Assembly (NCBI RefSeq): GCF_001956915.1
Contig: NZ_MLJO01000003.1
Location: forward strand, 1-64,000
DNA: 64,000 nucleotides
DNA from: Intrasporangium flavum
Lineage (GTDB): Bacteria; Actinomycetota; Actinomycetes; Actinomycetales; Dermatophilaceae
Direction: 5' to 3'
How positions within the stretch are numbered: the first letter of the stretch is position 1; every line of letters starts with the position of its first letter. The notes under the pieces were generated by a model, which searched no databases, was not told the DNA's origin, and was given only the letters and a program-made list of their open reading frames with translations. A program made the translations under genes and the position numbers. This document shows, one piece after another, positions 13,054 to 23,409 of the stretch.

Positions 13054-14193
13054 TCAGGGGTCGACGACCGCCGGCAGGCCCGCGGGCAGGCGCACGACGA
13101 AGCGGGCGCCCCCGGCCTCGTTGTCGGAGACGTGGACCGTGCCGCCGTGCGCCTCGACGAGCCCGCGCACGACGTAGAGCCCCAGGCCGGTGCTCGCGTT
13201 CGACGGTCCGTGCCAGAACCGGCCGAACACCTTGTCGCGGTCCGCGGGCGCGATGCCGTCACCCTCGTCGTCGACGTGGACGACGACCGACTCGACGCCG
13301 GACGCCTCGCGCGACCCCTGGCGGGCGCCGTCGCGCTCGAGGGTCACGGTGACCGGGCCATCGCCGTGCTGGAGGGCGTTCTCGATGAGGTTGAAGAAGA
13401 TCTGCTCGAGACGGTCGGTGTCGGCCCACATCTCCGGCAGCCCGCGGGCGCCGGCCACGGGCCCGAGCCGCAGGGCGACCGCGCCCGGCGCCCGACCCAC
13501 CTCGTACCGGGCGACGTGACCGGCGAGCATCGCGTGCAGGTCGACGGGGCCGAGGCGCAGGTTGAGGCTGTCGGAGTCGAGGCGCGAGATGTCGAGCAGC
13601 TCGGTGATGAGCCGCGTCAGGCGCGTCGCGTCGGACTCGATGGTCTCGATCATGAGGCGCTTCTGGTCGTCGGTGAATCGGTCCCACCGCCGCAGCAGGC
13701 TGCTCGTGAAGCCGGTGACCGACGTCAGGGGCGCCCGCAGCTCGTGGGCGACGGTCGAGAGCACCGTCGCCTGCTCGCGCTCGGCGCGCTGGCGGGCCTC
13801 GGCGTCGCGCAGGCCGAGCATGATCCGTTCGACGCCGCCGTCGTCGCCGCGGACGTACCGGGCCGTGACGAGGACGTCCTGCCCCGCCGGCGCCACGAGC
13901 AGCTTCTCGCGGTGACCACGGCTCGAGGGGAGGCCGCCCCACGGGTCGGTGTGCTCCCACCACGCCCGGCCGTACTTGTCGGTGAAGGGCAGGCCCTCGT
14001 CGAGGGGGCGGCCGACGAGCTCCTCGGCCGTGCAGGTGAGGATGCGCGCCGCCTCGCCGTTGACGAAGCGGATGCGACGGTCGGGGCCGACGACGACGAG
14101 ACCGTCGGGCAGCAGCTCGCCCATCATCGCCACGGGAGCCACGGCGTCCGCGGACCGGGGCAGGTGGTCGCCGGAACCGTCGACGCGGGTCAT
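13054..14193 (-). CDS. soluble PAS-type sensor histidine kinase
   Basis: A 379-residue histidine kinase with no signal peptide or membrane segment, so it is cytoplasmic. Residues about 25-130 form a PAS-like sensor region (DGLVVVGPDRRIRFVNGEAARIL). The phosphoacceptor is His150 in STVAHELRAPL, followed by HATPase motifs: N box FFNLIENALQHGDG, G1 DEGDGIAPADRD and G2 STGLGLYVVRG. No response regulator lies nearby, so its partner is unknown. ATG at 14193 lies 6 bases after TATCCT, suggesting a leaderless transcript. Confidence 0.88.
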   Translation of the reverse strand: MTRVDGSGDHLPRSADAVAPVAMMGELLPDGLVVVGPDRRIRFVNGEAARILTCTAEELVGRPLDEGLPFTDKYGRAWWEHTDPWGGLPSSRGHREKLLVAPAGQDVLVTARYVRGDDGGVERIMLGLRDAEARQRAEREQATVLSTVAHELRAPLTSVTGFTSSLLRRWDRFTDDQKRLMIETIESDATRLTRLITELLDISRLDSDSLNLRLGPVDLHAMLAGHVARYEVGRAPGAVALRLGPVAGARGLPEMWADTDRLEQIFFNLIENALQHGDGPVTVTLERDGARQGSREASGVESVVVHVDDEGDGIAPADRDKVFGRFWHGPSNASTGLGLYVVRGLVEAHGGTVHVSDNEAGGARFVVRLPAGLPAVVDP

Positions 14194-14199
14194 GGAGCG

Positions 14200-14205
14200 A
14201 GGATA
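14200..14205 (-). promoter_or_regulatory. -10 element, leaderless histidine kinase transcript
   Basis: Minus-strand TATCCT followed by 6 bases and the ATG at 14193. The spacing places transcription and translation starts together. No ribosome binding site is visible. Confidence 0.45.
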
Positions 14206-14209
14206 GCCA

Positions 14210-14244
14210 CGCCCCGGGGCGCCGCGCCTCGGCAGGGCGGGGCG
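14210..14244 (-). terminator. GC-rich hairpin after rRNA methyltransferase
   Basis: CGCCCCG (14210-14216) pairs with CGGGGCG (14238-14244) across a GC-rich loop that can fold further. It lies within the 61-base gap between the methyltransferase stop and the upstream end of the kinase gene. No U-tract. Confidence 0.3.
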
Positions 14245-14254
14245 AGCAGGTGGG

Positions 14255-15058
14255 TCAGCGCCCCGTCCGGCGTGCCTCGGCCGAGGCGTAGAGGCACACG
14301 GTCGCGGCCATGGCGAGGTTGAGCGACTCGGCGGCGCCGTAGATCGGGACCCGCACGACGTCGTCGCAGGCCTCGCGGATCTCCGCCGGCAGACCCCACG
14401 CCTCGTTGCCCATCACCCAGGCGTGCGTGCGGTGCAGGTCGGCGTCGTGCAGCAGCGTCGTGCCCGCGCCGTCGGCGGCGAGCAGCGCGACGCCGCGGGC
14501 GCGCAGGGCGGCGAGGATCTCCGGCACGGGCACGCCGACGACGACCGGCAGGTGCCAGAGCGAACCGACGGTCGAGCGGACCACCTTGGCGTTGTAGACG
14601 TCGACGCTGGCGTCGCTGACGACGACGGCGTCGGCCCCGGCGGCGTCGGCACCCCGGATGACGGTGCCGGCGTTGCCGGGGTCGCGCACGTTGGTCAGGA
14701 CGCAGACGAACCCGCCCTCGGGGACGCGGTCGAGCGCGTCGTCGAGCGGGACGTCGACGGTCCGGCAGACGGCGGCCAGGCCCTGCGGGGACTCGGTGTC
14801 GCACATCGCGGCGAGCACCTCGGGGCTCACCGCGTGCACCCACAGGTCGGCCGCGCGGGCCGCGTCGAGGATGGCCGCGTGCCGCTGCGCCGCCTCGGGG
14901 GTCACGTAGACGTCGCGGACGGCGTCGGGCCGGTGGGCCACCGCCTCGCGGACCGCCTGGGGCCCTTCGGCCAGGAACTGGCCGGTGCGTTCACGCACGG
15001 AGCGCCGGGACAGCGCCCGTACCACCTTGACCCGATCGGATCGGGGGTTGGTCAGCAC
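14255..15058 (-). CDS. SpoU-family RNA 2'-O-methyltransferase
   Basis: A 267-residue TrmH/SpoU (SPOUT) methyltransferase. It has an N-terminal substrate-binding domain typical of TsnR/RlmB proteins (NPRSDRVKVVRAL start, FLAEGPQAVREA) and the three SPOUT knot motifs: NVRDPGNAGTVIRGADAAG, VMGNEAWGLP, and IPIYGAAESLNLAMAAT. It probably 2'-O-methylates 23S rRNA; the exact site cannot be read from sequence. The GTG start at 15058 follows rplT by 37 bases, the usual place for this gene in actinobacteria. Confidence 0.9.
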   Translation of the reverse strand: MLTNPRSDRVKVVRALSRRSVRERTGQFLAEGPQAVREAVAHRPDAVRDVYVTPEAAQRHAAILDAARAADLWVHAVSPEVLAAMCDTESPQGLAAVCRTVDVPLDDALDRVPEGGFVCVLTNVRDPGNAGTVIRGADAAGADAVVVSDASVDVYNAKVVRSTVGSLWHLPVVVGVPVPEILAALRARGVALLAADGAGTTLLHDADLHRTHAWVMGNEAWGLPAEIREACDDVVRVPIYGAAESLNLAMAATVCLYASAEARRTGR

Positions 15059-15095
15059 GGGGTGTCCCGGCGCTCGGGTGCGCTGCGGGGGACGC

Positions 15096-15482
15096 TCAGG
15101 CGGCGTCGCCGGCCTTGTCGGCCGCGGCGGGGACGTTGGCCCGCGAGAGCTCGACGAGGGTGGCGAAGGCCGGCGCGTCGTTGACGGCGAGGTCGGCGAG
15201 GATCTTGCGGTCGACCTCGACACCGGCGGCCTTGAGGCCCTGCATGAACCGGTTGTAGGTCATGCCGTTGGCGCGGGCCGCGGCGTTGATGCGCTGGATC
15301 CAGAGGCGACGGAAGTCACCCTTCTTGGCGCGACGGTCACGGTAGGCGTAGCCCAGCGAGTGGGTGACCTGCTCCTTGGCCTTGCGGTAGAGACGCGACC
15401 GCTGACCGCGGTAACCGCTCGCGCGCTCGAGAACGACGCGACGCTTCTTCTGGGCGTTGACCGCCCGCTTCACGCGTGCCAC
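15096..15482 (-). CDS. rplT: 50S ribosomal protein L20
   Basis: 23S rRNA-binding assembly protein, 128 residues, very basic. [32 protein letters not shown] and [13 protein letters not shown] are L20 signatures. GTG at 15482 is preceded by AAGGAG. Third gene of infC-rpmI-rplT. L20 often represses this operon by binding the leader RNA in other bacteria; whether that happens here is not shown by the sequence. Confidence 0.98.
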   Translation of the reverse strand: MARVKRAVNAQKKRRVVLERASGYRGQRSRLYRKAKEQVTHSLGYAYRDRRAKKGDFRRLWIQRINAAARANGMTYNRFMQGLKAAGVEVDRKILADLAVNDAPAFATLVELSRANVPAAADKAGDAA

Positions 15483-15574
15483 GTGAACACTCCTTCTTTA
15501 CTGAAACACACTGAGGTGTTGCTGGCCTGACCGAGACGTCCCGGCTGCTCAGCGGATGCTGTGGGGGTCTCGGC

Positions 15575-15769
15575 TCACTTGCCGAGGAGCTTCTTGACCT
15601 TCTTGGCGTCCGGGGCGGAGACCTGGACGTCGTTCGCGATGGAACGCATCTTCTTGCTCGACTTGTGCTCGAGCAGGTGGCGGCCGCCGGCCTGCTCGCG
15701 CATGACCTTGCCCTTGCCGGTCAGGCGGAAGCGCTTCTTCGCACCGCTGTGCGTCTTCATCTTCGGCAT
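15575..15769 (-). CDS. rpmI: 50S ribosomal protein L35
   Basis: Small basic large-subunit protein of 64 residues: [21 protein letters not shown] is the standard N-terminus and [12 protein letters not shown] follows. ATG at 15769 has AAGGAG 10 bases upstream. It lies between infC (97-base gap) and rplT (92-base gap). Confidence 0.98.
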   Translation of the reverse strand: MPKMKTHSGAKKRFRLTGKGKVMREQAGGRHLLEHKSSKKMRSIANDVQVSAPDAKKVKKLLGK

Positions 15770-15865
15770 GGTGGCCGATCTCCTTCGTGTTGCGTGCGTA
15801 CGTGTGGCGTACGTCGTCCGTGGTCCGACGGGCTCGGGGAGCCCGCCGGGAGTCCGGACCGCCGG

Positions 15866-16522
15866 TCACTCGGCGGCGGCGGTCTCGGTGGTCTGTGCGG
15901 GGGTCTGCTCGGTCGCCTGCTCGCCGGCCTGCTCGGCCTGCGGGGCGACCTCACCCTCGGGGGCCCCCGGGGTGGTGGCACGGGCGCGGCGCTGCTCGGC
16001 GCGGGCCTCGGCCTTCTTCTTGGTCGGGCCGATCACCATGATCATGTTGCGGCCGTCCTGCTTCGGCGCCGACTCGACGTAGCCGAGCTCGGCGATGTCG
16101 TCGGCGAGACGCTCGAGCAGTCGGCGGCCGAGCTCGGGACGGCTCTGCTCGCGACCGCGGAACATGATCGTCACCTTGACCTTGTCACCGGCCTTGAGGA
16201 ACCGCTCGACGTGCCCCTTCTTGGTGCCGTAGTCGTGCGGGTCGATCTTCGGACGGAGCTTGATCTCCTTGATGACCGTGTTGACCTGGTTCTTGCGGGC
16301 TTCCCGTGCCTTCATGGCGGCTTCGTACTTGAACTTGCCGAAGTCCATGAGCTTGGCGACCGGCGGCTTGGCCATGGGGGCCACCTCGACGAGGTCGAGG
16401 TTCGCCTCCTCGGCCAGACGCAGCGCGTCCTCGACGCGCACGATGCCGACCTGCTCACCGTTGGGGCCAACCAAACGCACTTCCGGGACCCGGATGCGCT
16501 CGTTGATGCGAGGCTCGCTGAT
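15866..16522 (-). CDS. infC: translation initiation factor IF-3, AUC start
   Basis: Prevents premature subunit joining and proofreads the start codon. The conserved N-terminus [18 protein letters not shown] begins directly after an ATC codon at 16520-16522, preceded by AGGAGCACCAC. No ATG/GTG/TTG lies in frame upstream of the conserved residues; the GTG at 16480 would delete 14 conserved residues. I therefore call ATC as the start, giving 218 residues. Non-standard infC starts are known to allow IF-3 autoregulation. The C-terminal 45 residues are a low-complexity Ala/Glu/Thr tail after [15 protein letters not shown]. Confidence 0.95.
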   Translation of the reverse strand: MSEPRINERIRVPEVRLVGPNGEQVGIVRVEDALRLAEEANLDLVEVAPMAKPPVAKLMDFGKFKYEAAMKAREARKNQVNTVIKEIKLRPKIDPHDYGTKKGHVERFLKAGDKVKVTIMFRGREQSRPELGRRLLERLADDIAELGYVESAPKQDGRNMIMVIGPTKKKAEARAEQRRARATTPGAPEGEVAPQAEQAGEQATEQTPAQTTETAAAE

Positions 16523-16593
16523 GTGGTGCTCCTAAGTTCGATGACTGGTGTGACCTGCAGGAACTGCTCTGCCGGCGGGCGACCCGGAACGAG

Positions 16594-16624
16594 AAAAAGG
16601 CTCCTCGTGAGTGCACGAGGAGCC
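16594..16624 (-). terminator. intrinsic terminator (attenuator) in the infC leader
   Basis: A perfect 11-base stem (16599-16609 with 16614-16624), 4-base loop, then TTTTTCTC on the minus strand. It stands 70 bases upstream of the infC AUC and downstream of the probable promoter. It is therefore inside the leader of infC-rpmI-rplT rather than after a gene, which points to transcription attenuation. The MFS gene ends at 16814, so an alternative is that it simply terminates MFS transcription. Confidence 0.7.
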
Positions 16625-16678
16625 CTGGGTTGACGCGTTCGGGGACGTCACCGACACCGAACACGGCTCGTCGGCGCC

Positions 16679-16698
16679 CACCGCACTCACGTGCGGTG
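16679..16698 (-). ncRNA. GNRA-capped hairpin in infC leader
   Basis: On the minus strand CACCGCAC-GTGA-GTGCGGTG forms a perfect 8-base-pair stem with a GUGA tetraloop (GNRA class). It lies upstream of the attenuator and could belong to a structured regulatory leader. No known riboswitch class is recognised. Confidence 0.4.
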
Positions 16699-16813
16699 AT
16701 GTTCCGTCGAGCAGACCGGGGACCCGGCGACCTGCTGGTCGACGCGGGTGGAAGCGAGCTTCTCTTGCACGTCGCCCGCGCTCCGGCCCGGGGGCTGAGG
16801 CGTGGACGACTGG

Positions 16814-18157
16814 TCAGTGCTCAAGGGTAGCAGCCGGAGCCCCGGGGACCGAATCGAGGCCGGGAGCGAGGGCTGCGGGCTCGAGCCGGGCGCCGCCACC
16901 GGGGCGGCCGCGCCGGCGTCCGCGGGGCGCGAGGGCCCCGGCGAGCGCGACGACGACCCCGATGGCCGAGACGACGAGGAAGCCCCACTGCCAGCCGCCG
17001 CGGTCGATGGCGAACCCGGCGATCGGGGCGCCCAGGGCGGACCCGGCCGTCATCGCCGACCCGTGCCAGCCCATCATCTCGCCACGGTGCCTCTCGGGAA
17101 CGAGCCGGCTCAGCTGCTCGACGGTGGCCGTGACGGTGGGGGCGCAGAGCAGGCCGCACACGGTGACGAGCACGGCGAAGCTCGGCACGCCGGCGGCGAG
17201 GGCGACCGGTGCGGTGGTGGCCGCGAGCCCGGTGAGGAGCCAGAAGACGGAGATGGAGCGGTGCCAGGCGCCGTAGACGAGGCCGCCGACGAGGGAGCCC
17301 AGGCCCCAGAGGGCGAGCACCCAACCGATCGAGCCGGTGGCGCCGAAGCTGCGCAGCGCGGCGACGACCGACACGTCGGTGCCGGACAGCACGAGCGTCG
17401 AGCACGCCGCCGCGAGCAGCACGGCCGCGACCGGCAGGGTGACGAGCCCGTGGATCGCCCGGCGCGGCGCCGGCGCAGCGGTGTCGAGGTCCTCGGCGTC
17501 GGGCGCAGCGGTGGCGTCGGCGGCCTCGGCGGCCTCGGCGGCCTCGGCGGCCTCGGCGTCGGCTCCCCCGGCGGGGGCCGTCGTCAGTGGCGGGTTGACG
17601 AGCCACAGGACGAGCCCGGCGGCGACGGCGGCCATCTCGCAGACGAACAGCGCCCACCCGGTCTGCCAGGACGTCGCGAGCCAGACGCCGATCGCCGGCC
17701 CGGCCATGAACGACAGCTCGGTGGCCGAGGAGTCGAGCGACAGGGCGGTGCGCCGCTGCTCGCTCGGCACCGACCGGATGATGACCTGGCGCAGGATCGA
17801 GAACGTCGGCACGACGAAGAGGCCGGCGAGCGCCGCCAGCCCGATGAGCGGCGCGTAGCCGACCCAGGGCGCGATCGACCAGCAGACGACCTGGACGACG
17901 AGCGAGGGACCGACGGTGCGGCGCAGGCCGATCCGGTCGAGGAGCCGGCCGCGCCACGGGCCGGAGATCGCGACGGCGACCGTGGAGGCGGCCGAGACGA
18001 GGCCGGCCGCGCCGTAGCTGCGCCCGAGGCTGGTGACGACGTGCAGCGTCAGGATGACCCCACCGGCCCACATCGGCACGCGGATGAAGAAGCCGAGCAG
18101 CAGCGCGCGTCGGGTGTCGCGGTTCGCGAGCACCGGCCCGTACTTCCGGAGGTCCAT
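16814..18157 (-). CDS. MFS transporter
   Basis: A 447-residue membrane protein of the major facilitator superfamily with about 12 hydrophobic segments. The loop between segments 2 and 3 reads GRLLDRIGLRRTVGP, the family's conserved loop. The central cytoplasmic loop (about 205-235) is acidic and alanine-rich, encoded partly by a 9-base tandem repeat. ATG at 18157 was chosen because the longer frame runs into the divergent EF-G-like gene's upstream region. The substrate is unknown. Confidence 0.82.
   Translation of the reverse strand: MDLRKYGPVLANRDTRRALLLGFFIRVPMWAGGVILTLHVVTSLGRSYGAAGLVSAASTVAVAISGPWRGRLLDRIGLRRTVGPSLVVQVVCWSIAPWVGYAPLIGLAALAGLFVVPTFSILRQVIIRSVPSEQRRTALSLDSSATELSFMAGPAIGVWLATSWQTGWALFVCEMAAVAAGLVLWLVNPPLTTAPAGGADAEAAEAAEAAEAADATAAPDAEDLDTAAPAPRRAIHGLVTLPVAAVLLAAACSTLVLSGTDVSVVAALRSFGATGSIGWVLALWGLGSLVGGLVYGAWHRSISVFWLLTGLAATTAPVALAAGVPSFAVLVTVCGLLCAPTVTATVEQLSRLVPERHRGEMMGWHGSAMTAGSALGAPIAGFAIDRGGWQWGFLVVSAIGVVVALAGALAPRGRRRGRPGGGARLEPAALAPGLDSVPGAPAATLEH
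16824..16829 (-). promoter_or_regulatory. candidate -10 for the infC operon
   Basis: Minus-strand TACCCT lies inside the last codons of the MFS gene, with a weak TTCGGT about 18 bases upstream. A start near 16818 would give a leader of nearly 300 bases containing the hairpin and attenuator. Confidence 0.25.
17522..17557 (-). repeat. 9-base tandem repeat encoding Glu-Ala-Ala
   Basis: Four exact copies of ggcctcggc (plus strand) inside the MFS gene encode repeated Ala-Glu-Ala in the central loop. In-frame length change would alter only the loop. Confidence 0.7.
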
Positions 18158-18281
18158 GGACCAAGCCAACCACCCGCCGCCGACACGTCGCACCCGTGTT
18201 TCGCTCCCGCGTCCCGCGGCGCTCGGCAGGCTCGTGGGGCATTCCCTTGTGGGCGCCGGGCTGGAGGAGAAAGGTGGGGTC

Positions 18282-20357
18282 ATGGCAAAGACGCCCGGCA
18301 GATCAGACCTTCCTGCGGCCCCCAGCCCCGCCTCGCCGCAGGACATCCGCAACGTCGTCCTCGTCGGCCCCGGCGGCGCCGGCAAGACGGCCCTCTTCGA
18401 GGCCCTGCTCGCGGCGCGCGTGCCGGGCCAGCGCACCGGCGGACCGGGGACCACGGACCACGTGCGCACGACGACCCTCACCACGGCCTCCTTCGACAGC
18501 GGGGGCGTCGCCCTCAACCTGCTCGACACCCCCGGCTACCCCGACTTCGTCGGCGAGCTCCGGGCCGGCCTGCGAGCGGCCGACGCGGCGGTGTTCGTCG
18601 TGTCCGGCGCCGACGACATCGACCGGCCGGTCTCGCTGCTCTGGCGCGAGTGCGCGGCGGTCGGCATGCCACGGGCCGTCGTCGTCACGCACCTCGACCA
18701 GCCGCGGGCCGACTTCGCCACGACCGTCGAGACGTGCCGCCGCACCTTCGGCGACGCCCGCGCCACGCACTGGCCGGTCCTCGAGGGCGGCGTGGTGACC
18801 GGCGTCGTCGGCCTGCTCACCGGCGAGACGTCGGACGAGCACGAGGAGGCCCGCAGCGCCCTCATCGAGTCGGTCATCGAGGAGTCCGAGGACGCGACGC
18901 TGCTCGACCGCTACCTCGAGGGCGAGACGCTCGACACCGCGTCGCTGCTCGCCGACCTGCGCACCGCGGTCGAGCTCGGCTCGTTCTTCCCGATCCTGCC
19001 GGTCTCGCCCCTCACCGGCGCCGGCGTCGAGGAGCTGCTCGGGATCATCGAGCGCGCCTTCCCCGACCCCACCGTGCACCCCCTGCCGATGGTGACCTCG
19101 CCGGCGGGCGGCCAGGTCTCCGGCGTCACCTGCGACCCCGACGCGCCCCTCGTGGCCGAGGTCGTCCGCACGACGACCGACCCGTACGTCGGGCGCCTCT
19201 CCCTCGTGCGCATCTTCTCCGGGACGCTCCGCGTCGACGACACCGTGCACGTCTCGGGCCACCTGGGCGACTTCGTCGGTCACGACGTGGCCGGCCACCC
19301 GGCGCACGACGACGACGAGCGCGTCGGGCCCCTCGCCTCGCCGTTCGGCGACGCCCACCGCCCGCGCGGCAACGCCATCGCCGGCGAGCTCGTGCTCGTC
19401 TCCAAGCTGACCCGGGCCGAGACCTCCGACACCCTCTCCTCCCCCGACCGCCCCGCGGTCGTCGCCCCGTGGCTGCTGCCCGAGCCGCAGCTGCCCGTCG
19501 CGATCCGCGCCGCCACGAAGTCCGACGAGGACAAGCTCGCCGGTGCGCTGCAGCGGATCGTCGCCGAGGACGTCACGGTGCGCCTCGACCACTCCGCCGA
19601 GACCGACCAGGTCGTCCTCTGGACGATGGGCCAGGCCCACGTCGACGACCTCATCGGCCGACTGGCCGACCGCTACGGCGTCACCGTCGAGGCCGAGCCG
19701 TACCGCACCGCGCTGCGCGAGACGTTCGTGCGCACCTGCTCGGTGCAGGGACGCCACGTCAAGCAGTCCGGCGGCCACGGGCAGTACGCCGTGTGCTCGA
19801 TCAGGATCGAGCCGCTCCCCCGCGGCTCCGGCTTCGAGTTCGTCGACAAGGTCGTCGGCGGGTCGGTGCCGCGGCAGTTCATCCCGTCGGTCGAGAAGGG
19901 GGCCCGGCACCAGCTGGAGAAGGGGCTGCTCACCGGGCACCCGGTCGTCGACGTGCGGGTGACGCTCGTCGACGGCAAGGCGCACTCGGTCGACTCCTCC
20001 GACGTCGCGTTCCAGACCGCGGCCGCCCTCGCGCTGAAGGAGGCGGCCAACGAGTCGACGATGGCGCTGCTCGAGCCGATCGACCGCGTCGACATCACCA
20101 TCGCCGACGAGTACCTCGGCGCCGTCATGTCCGACCTGCGGGGTCGACGCGGCCAGGTGCTCGGCACCGAGCCCGCCGACGCCGTCGGCGACGACGGCGG
20201 GTGGACCGTCGTGCACGCGGAGGTGCCGGCGGCCGAGCTGTCGCGCTACCCCATCGACCTGAGGTCGGTGTCGCACGGCACCGGCTCGTTCACGCGCGAG
20301 CCGGCGCGCCACGACCTCCTGCCGGCGGACAAGGCCAAGGACCTGCTCCGGGGCTGA
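18282..20357 (+). CDS. elongation factor G-like protein
   Basis: A 691-residue EF-G paralogue with the domain order G, II, III, IV and V. The P-loop is GPGGAGKT (29-36). The switch II motif is DTPGYPDF, with Tyr86 where canonical EF-G has the catalytic histidine (DTPGH). The NKxD position reads THLD and the switch I RGITI motif is missing. Domain IV (GRHVKQSGGHGQYAVC, FVDKVVGGSVPRQF) and domain V (PIDRVDITIADEYLGAVMSDL) are intact. Such EF-G2-type proteins are common in actinobacteria but their role is unsettled. ATG at 18282; divergent from the MFS gene. Confidence 0.87.
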   Translation: MAKTPGRSDLPAAPSPASPQDIRNVVLVGPGGAGKTALFEALLAARVPGQRTGGPGTTDHVRTTTLTTASFDSGGVALNLLDTPGYPDFVGELRAGLRAADAAVFVVSGADDIDRPVSLLWRECAAVGMPRAVVVTHLDQPRADFATTVETCRRTFGDARATHWPVLEGGVVTGVVGLLTGETSDEHEEARSALIESVIEESEDATLLDRYLEGETLDTASLLADLRTAVELGSFFPILPVSPLTGAGVEELLGIIERAFPDPTVHPLPMVTSPAGGQVSGVTCDPDAPLVAEVVRTTTDPYVGRLSLVRIFSGTLRVDDTVHVSGHLGDFVGHDVAGHPAHDDDERVGPLASPFGDAHRPRGNAIAGELVLVSKLTRAETSDTLSSPDRPAVVAPWLLPEPQLPVAIRAATKSDEDKLAGALQRIVAEDVTVRLDHSAETDQVVLWTMGQAHVDDLIGRLADRYGVTVEAEPYRTALRETFVRTCSVQGRHVKQSGGHGQYAVCSIRIEPLPRGSGFEFVDKVVGGSVPRQFIPSVEKGARHQLEKGLLTGHPVVDVRVTLVDGKAHSVDSSDVAFQTAAALALKEAANESTMALLEPIDRVDITIADEYLGAVMSDLRGRRGQVLGTEPADAVGDDGGWTVVHAEVPAAELSRYPIDLRSVSHGTGSFTREPARHDLLPADKAKDLLRG

Positions 20358-20533
20358 GCCACGAACGCCCTCCGGGCCTGCCTCGCGAACGGGCACCGGG
20401 TCAGGAATCGAGAAGCGCCCCAGTCCTGCTCGTGTCTACCGTGGGATCGCCCCGGGCCGCCTACGCTCGGGGCGGGCCGCAGCGGCGGGCACCGATGAGC
20501 ACCGACGAGCACGGACGACGACGGGGAGACACG

Positions 20534-22927
<2,394 letters not shown>

Positions 22928-22966
22928 GGCGCCCCCTCGCCGACGCGTCGGCGCCAGGCTCCGGAC

Positions 22967-23009
22967 GCACGAACGGCCGGCCGGGAAGCCCCGGTCGACC
23001 GTTCGTGCT
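22967..23009. terminator. bidirectional terminator hairpin
   Basis: A long imperfect palindrome: GCACGAACGG on the left pairs with CCGTTCGTGC on the right around CCGG/CCGG inner pairs. It lies between the convergent UvrA-like gene (plus) and the small minus-strand gene, fitting a shared terminator. Confidence 0.6.
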
Positions 23010-23034
23010 GCAGCGTGACGACGCGCGCGCGTCG

Positions 23035-23328
23035 TCAGCTGGCCTGCGCGTGCCCGGCGTGCTCGTCGTGCCCGAGGACGACGTTGCGACCGGCGGCGCG
23101 GGCCCGACGCGCGTCGAGGTCGACCGGGCCGGTGGGCTCGGTGTGGCGGGCGGGCGCCGTCGAGCGGTCCGCGGCGGGGTCGGCCTGGCTGAGGTAGAGC
23201 AGGTCGGAGGAGATGCGGTCGAGGTCGCGGTCGGCCGCGGGCCGCAGCAGCCCGGCGAGGTGGCCGCGGCGGCGGGTGGCGGCCAGCGCGCGGAGCGAGG
23301 AGATCGAGGAGTGCAGGCGTGTCGTCAT
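23035..23328 (-). CDS. small hypothetical protein
   Basis: An open frame of 97 residues beginning MTTRLHSSISSLRALAATRR and containing RISSDLLYLSQADPAADR. The N-terminal half is helical and basic, and the C-terminal half is histidine- and alanine-rich with low complexity. No family is recognised. It is divergent from the LysR gene across an AT-rich 81-base gap, the typical position of a LysR-regulated gene. GGAGG lies close to the ATG. Coding status is likely but not certain. Confidence 0.5.
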   Translation of the reverse strand: MTTRLHSSISSLRALAATRRRGHLAGLLRPAADRDLDRISSDLLYLSQADPAADRSTAPARHTEPTGPVDLDARRARAAGRNVVLGHDEHAGHAQAS

Positions 23329-23409
23329 GCCTCCATGATCCAACTCTTGACTATTCAGCACAAGCGATGTTTCCTTCACGACCCTTAAGTATGACTGTAT
23401 TGTGAAGAC
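23329..23409. promoter_or_regulatory. divergent promoter region, LysR / small gene
   Basis: An 81-base gap with clearly lower GC than its surroundings. It contains TTGACTATTCAG and, close to the LysR ATG, CTTAAGTATGACTGTATTGTGAAG, whose outer CTT/AAG parts suggest an inverted-repeat operator of LysR type. Both genes point away from it. Confidence 0.4.

Noticed and set aside
16455-16664. Possible leader peptide across the infC attenuator
   Set aside because: The frame reads through the terminator and ends inside infC in another frame, with no ribosome binding site or run of regulatory codons.
16802-20533. Very long plus-strand frame continuous with the UvrA-like gene
   Set aside because: The part before about 20495 is antisense to the MFS gene and out of frame with the EF-G-like protein; the protein similarity begins only at the UvrA start.
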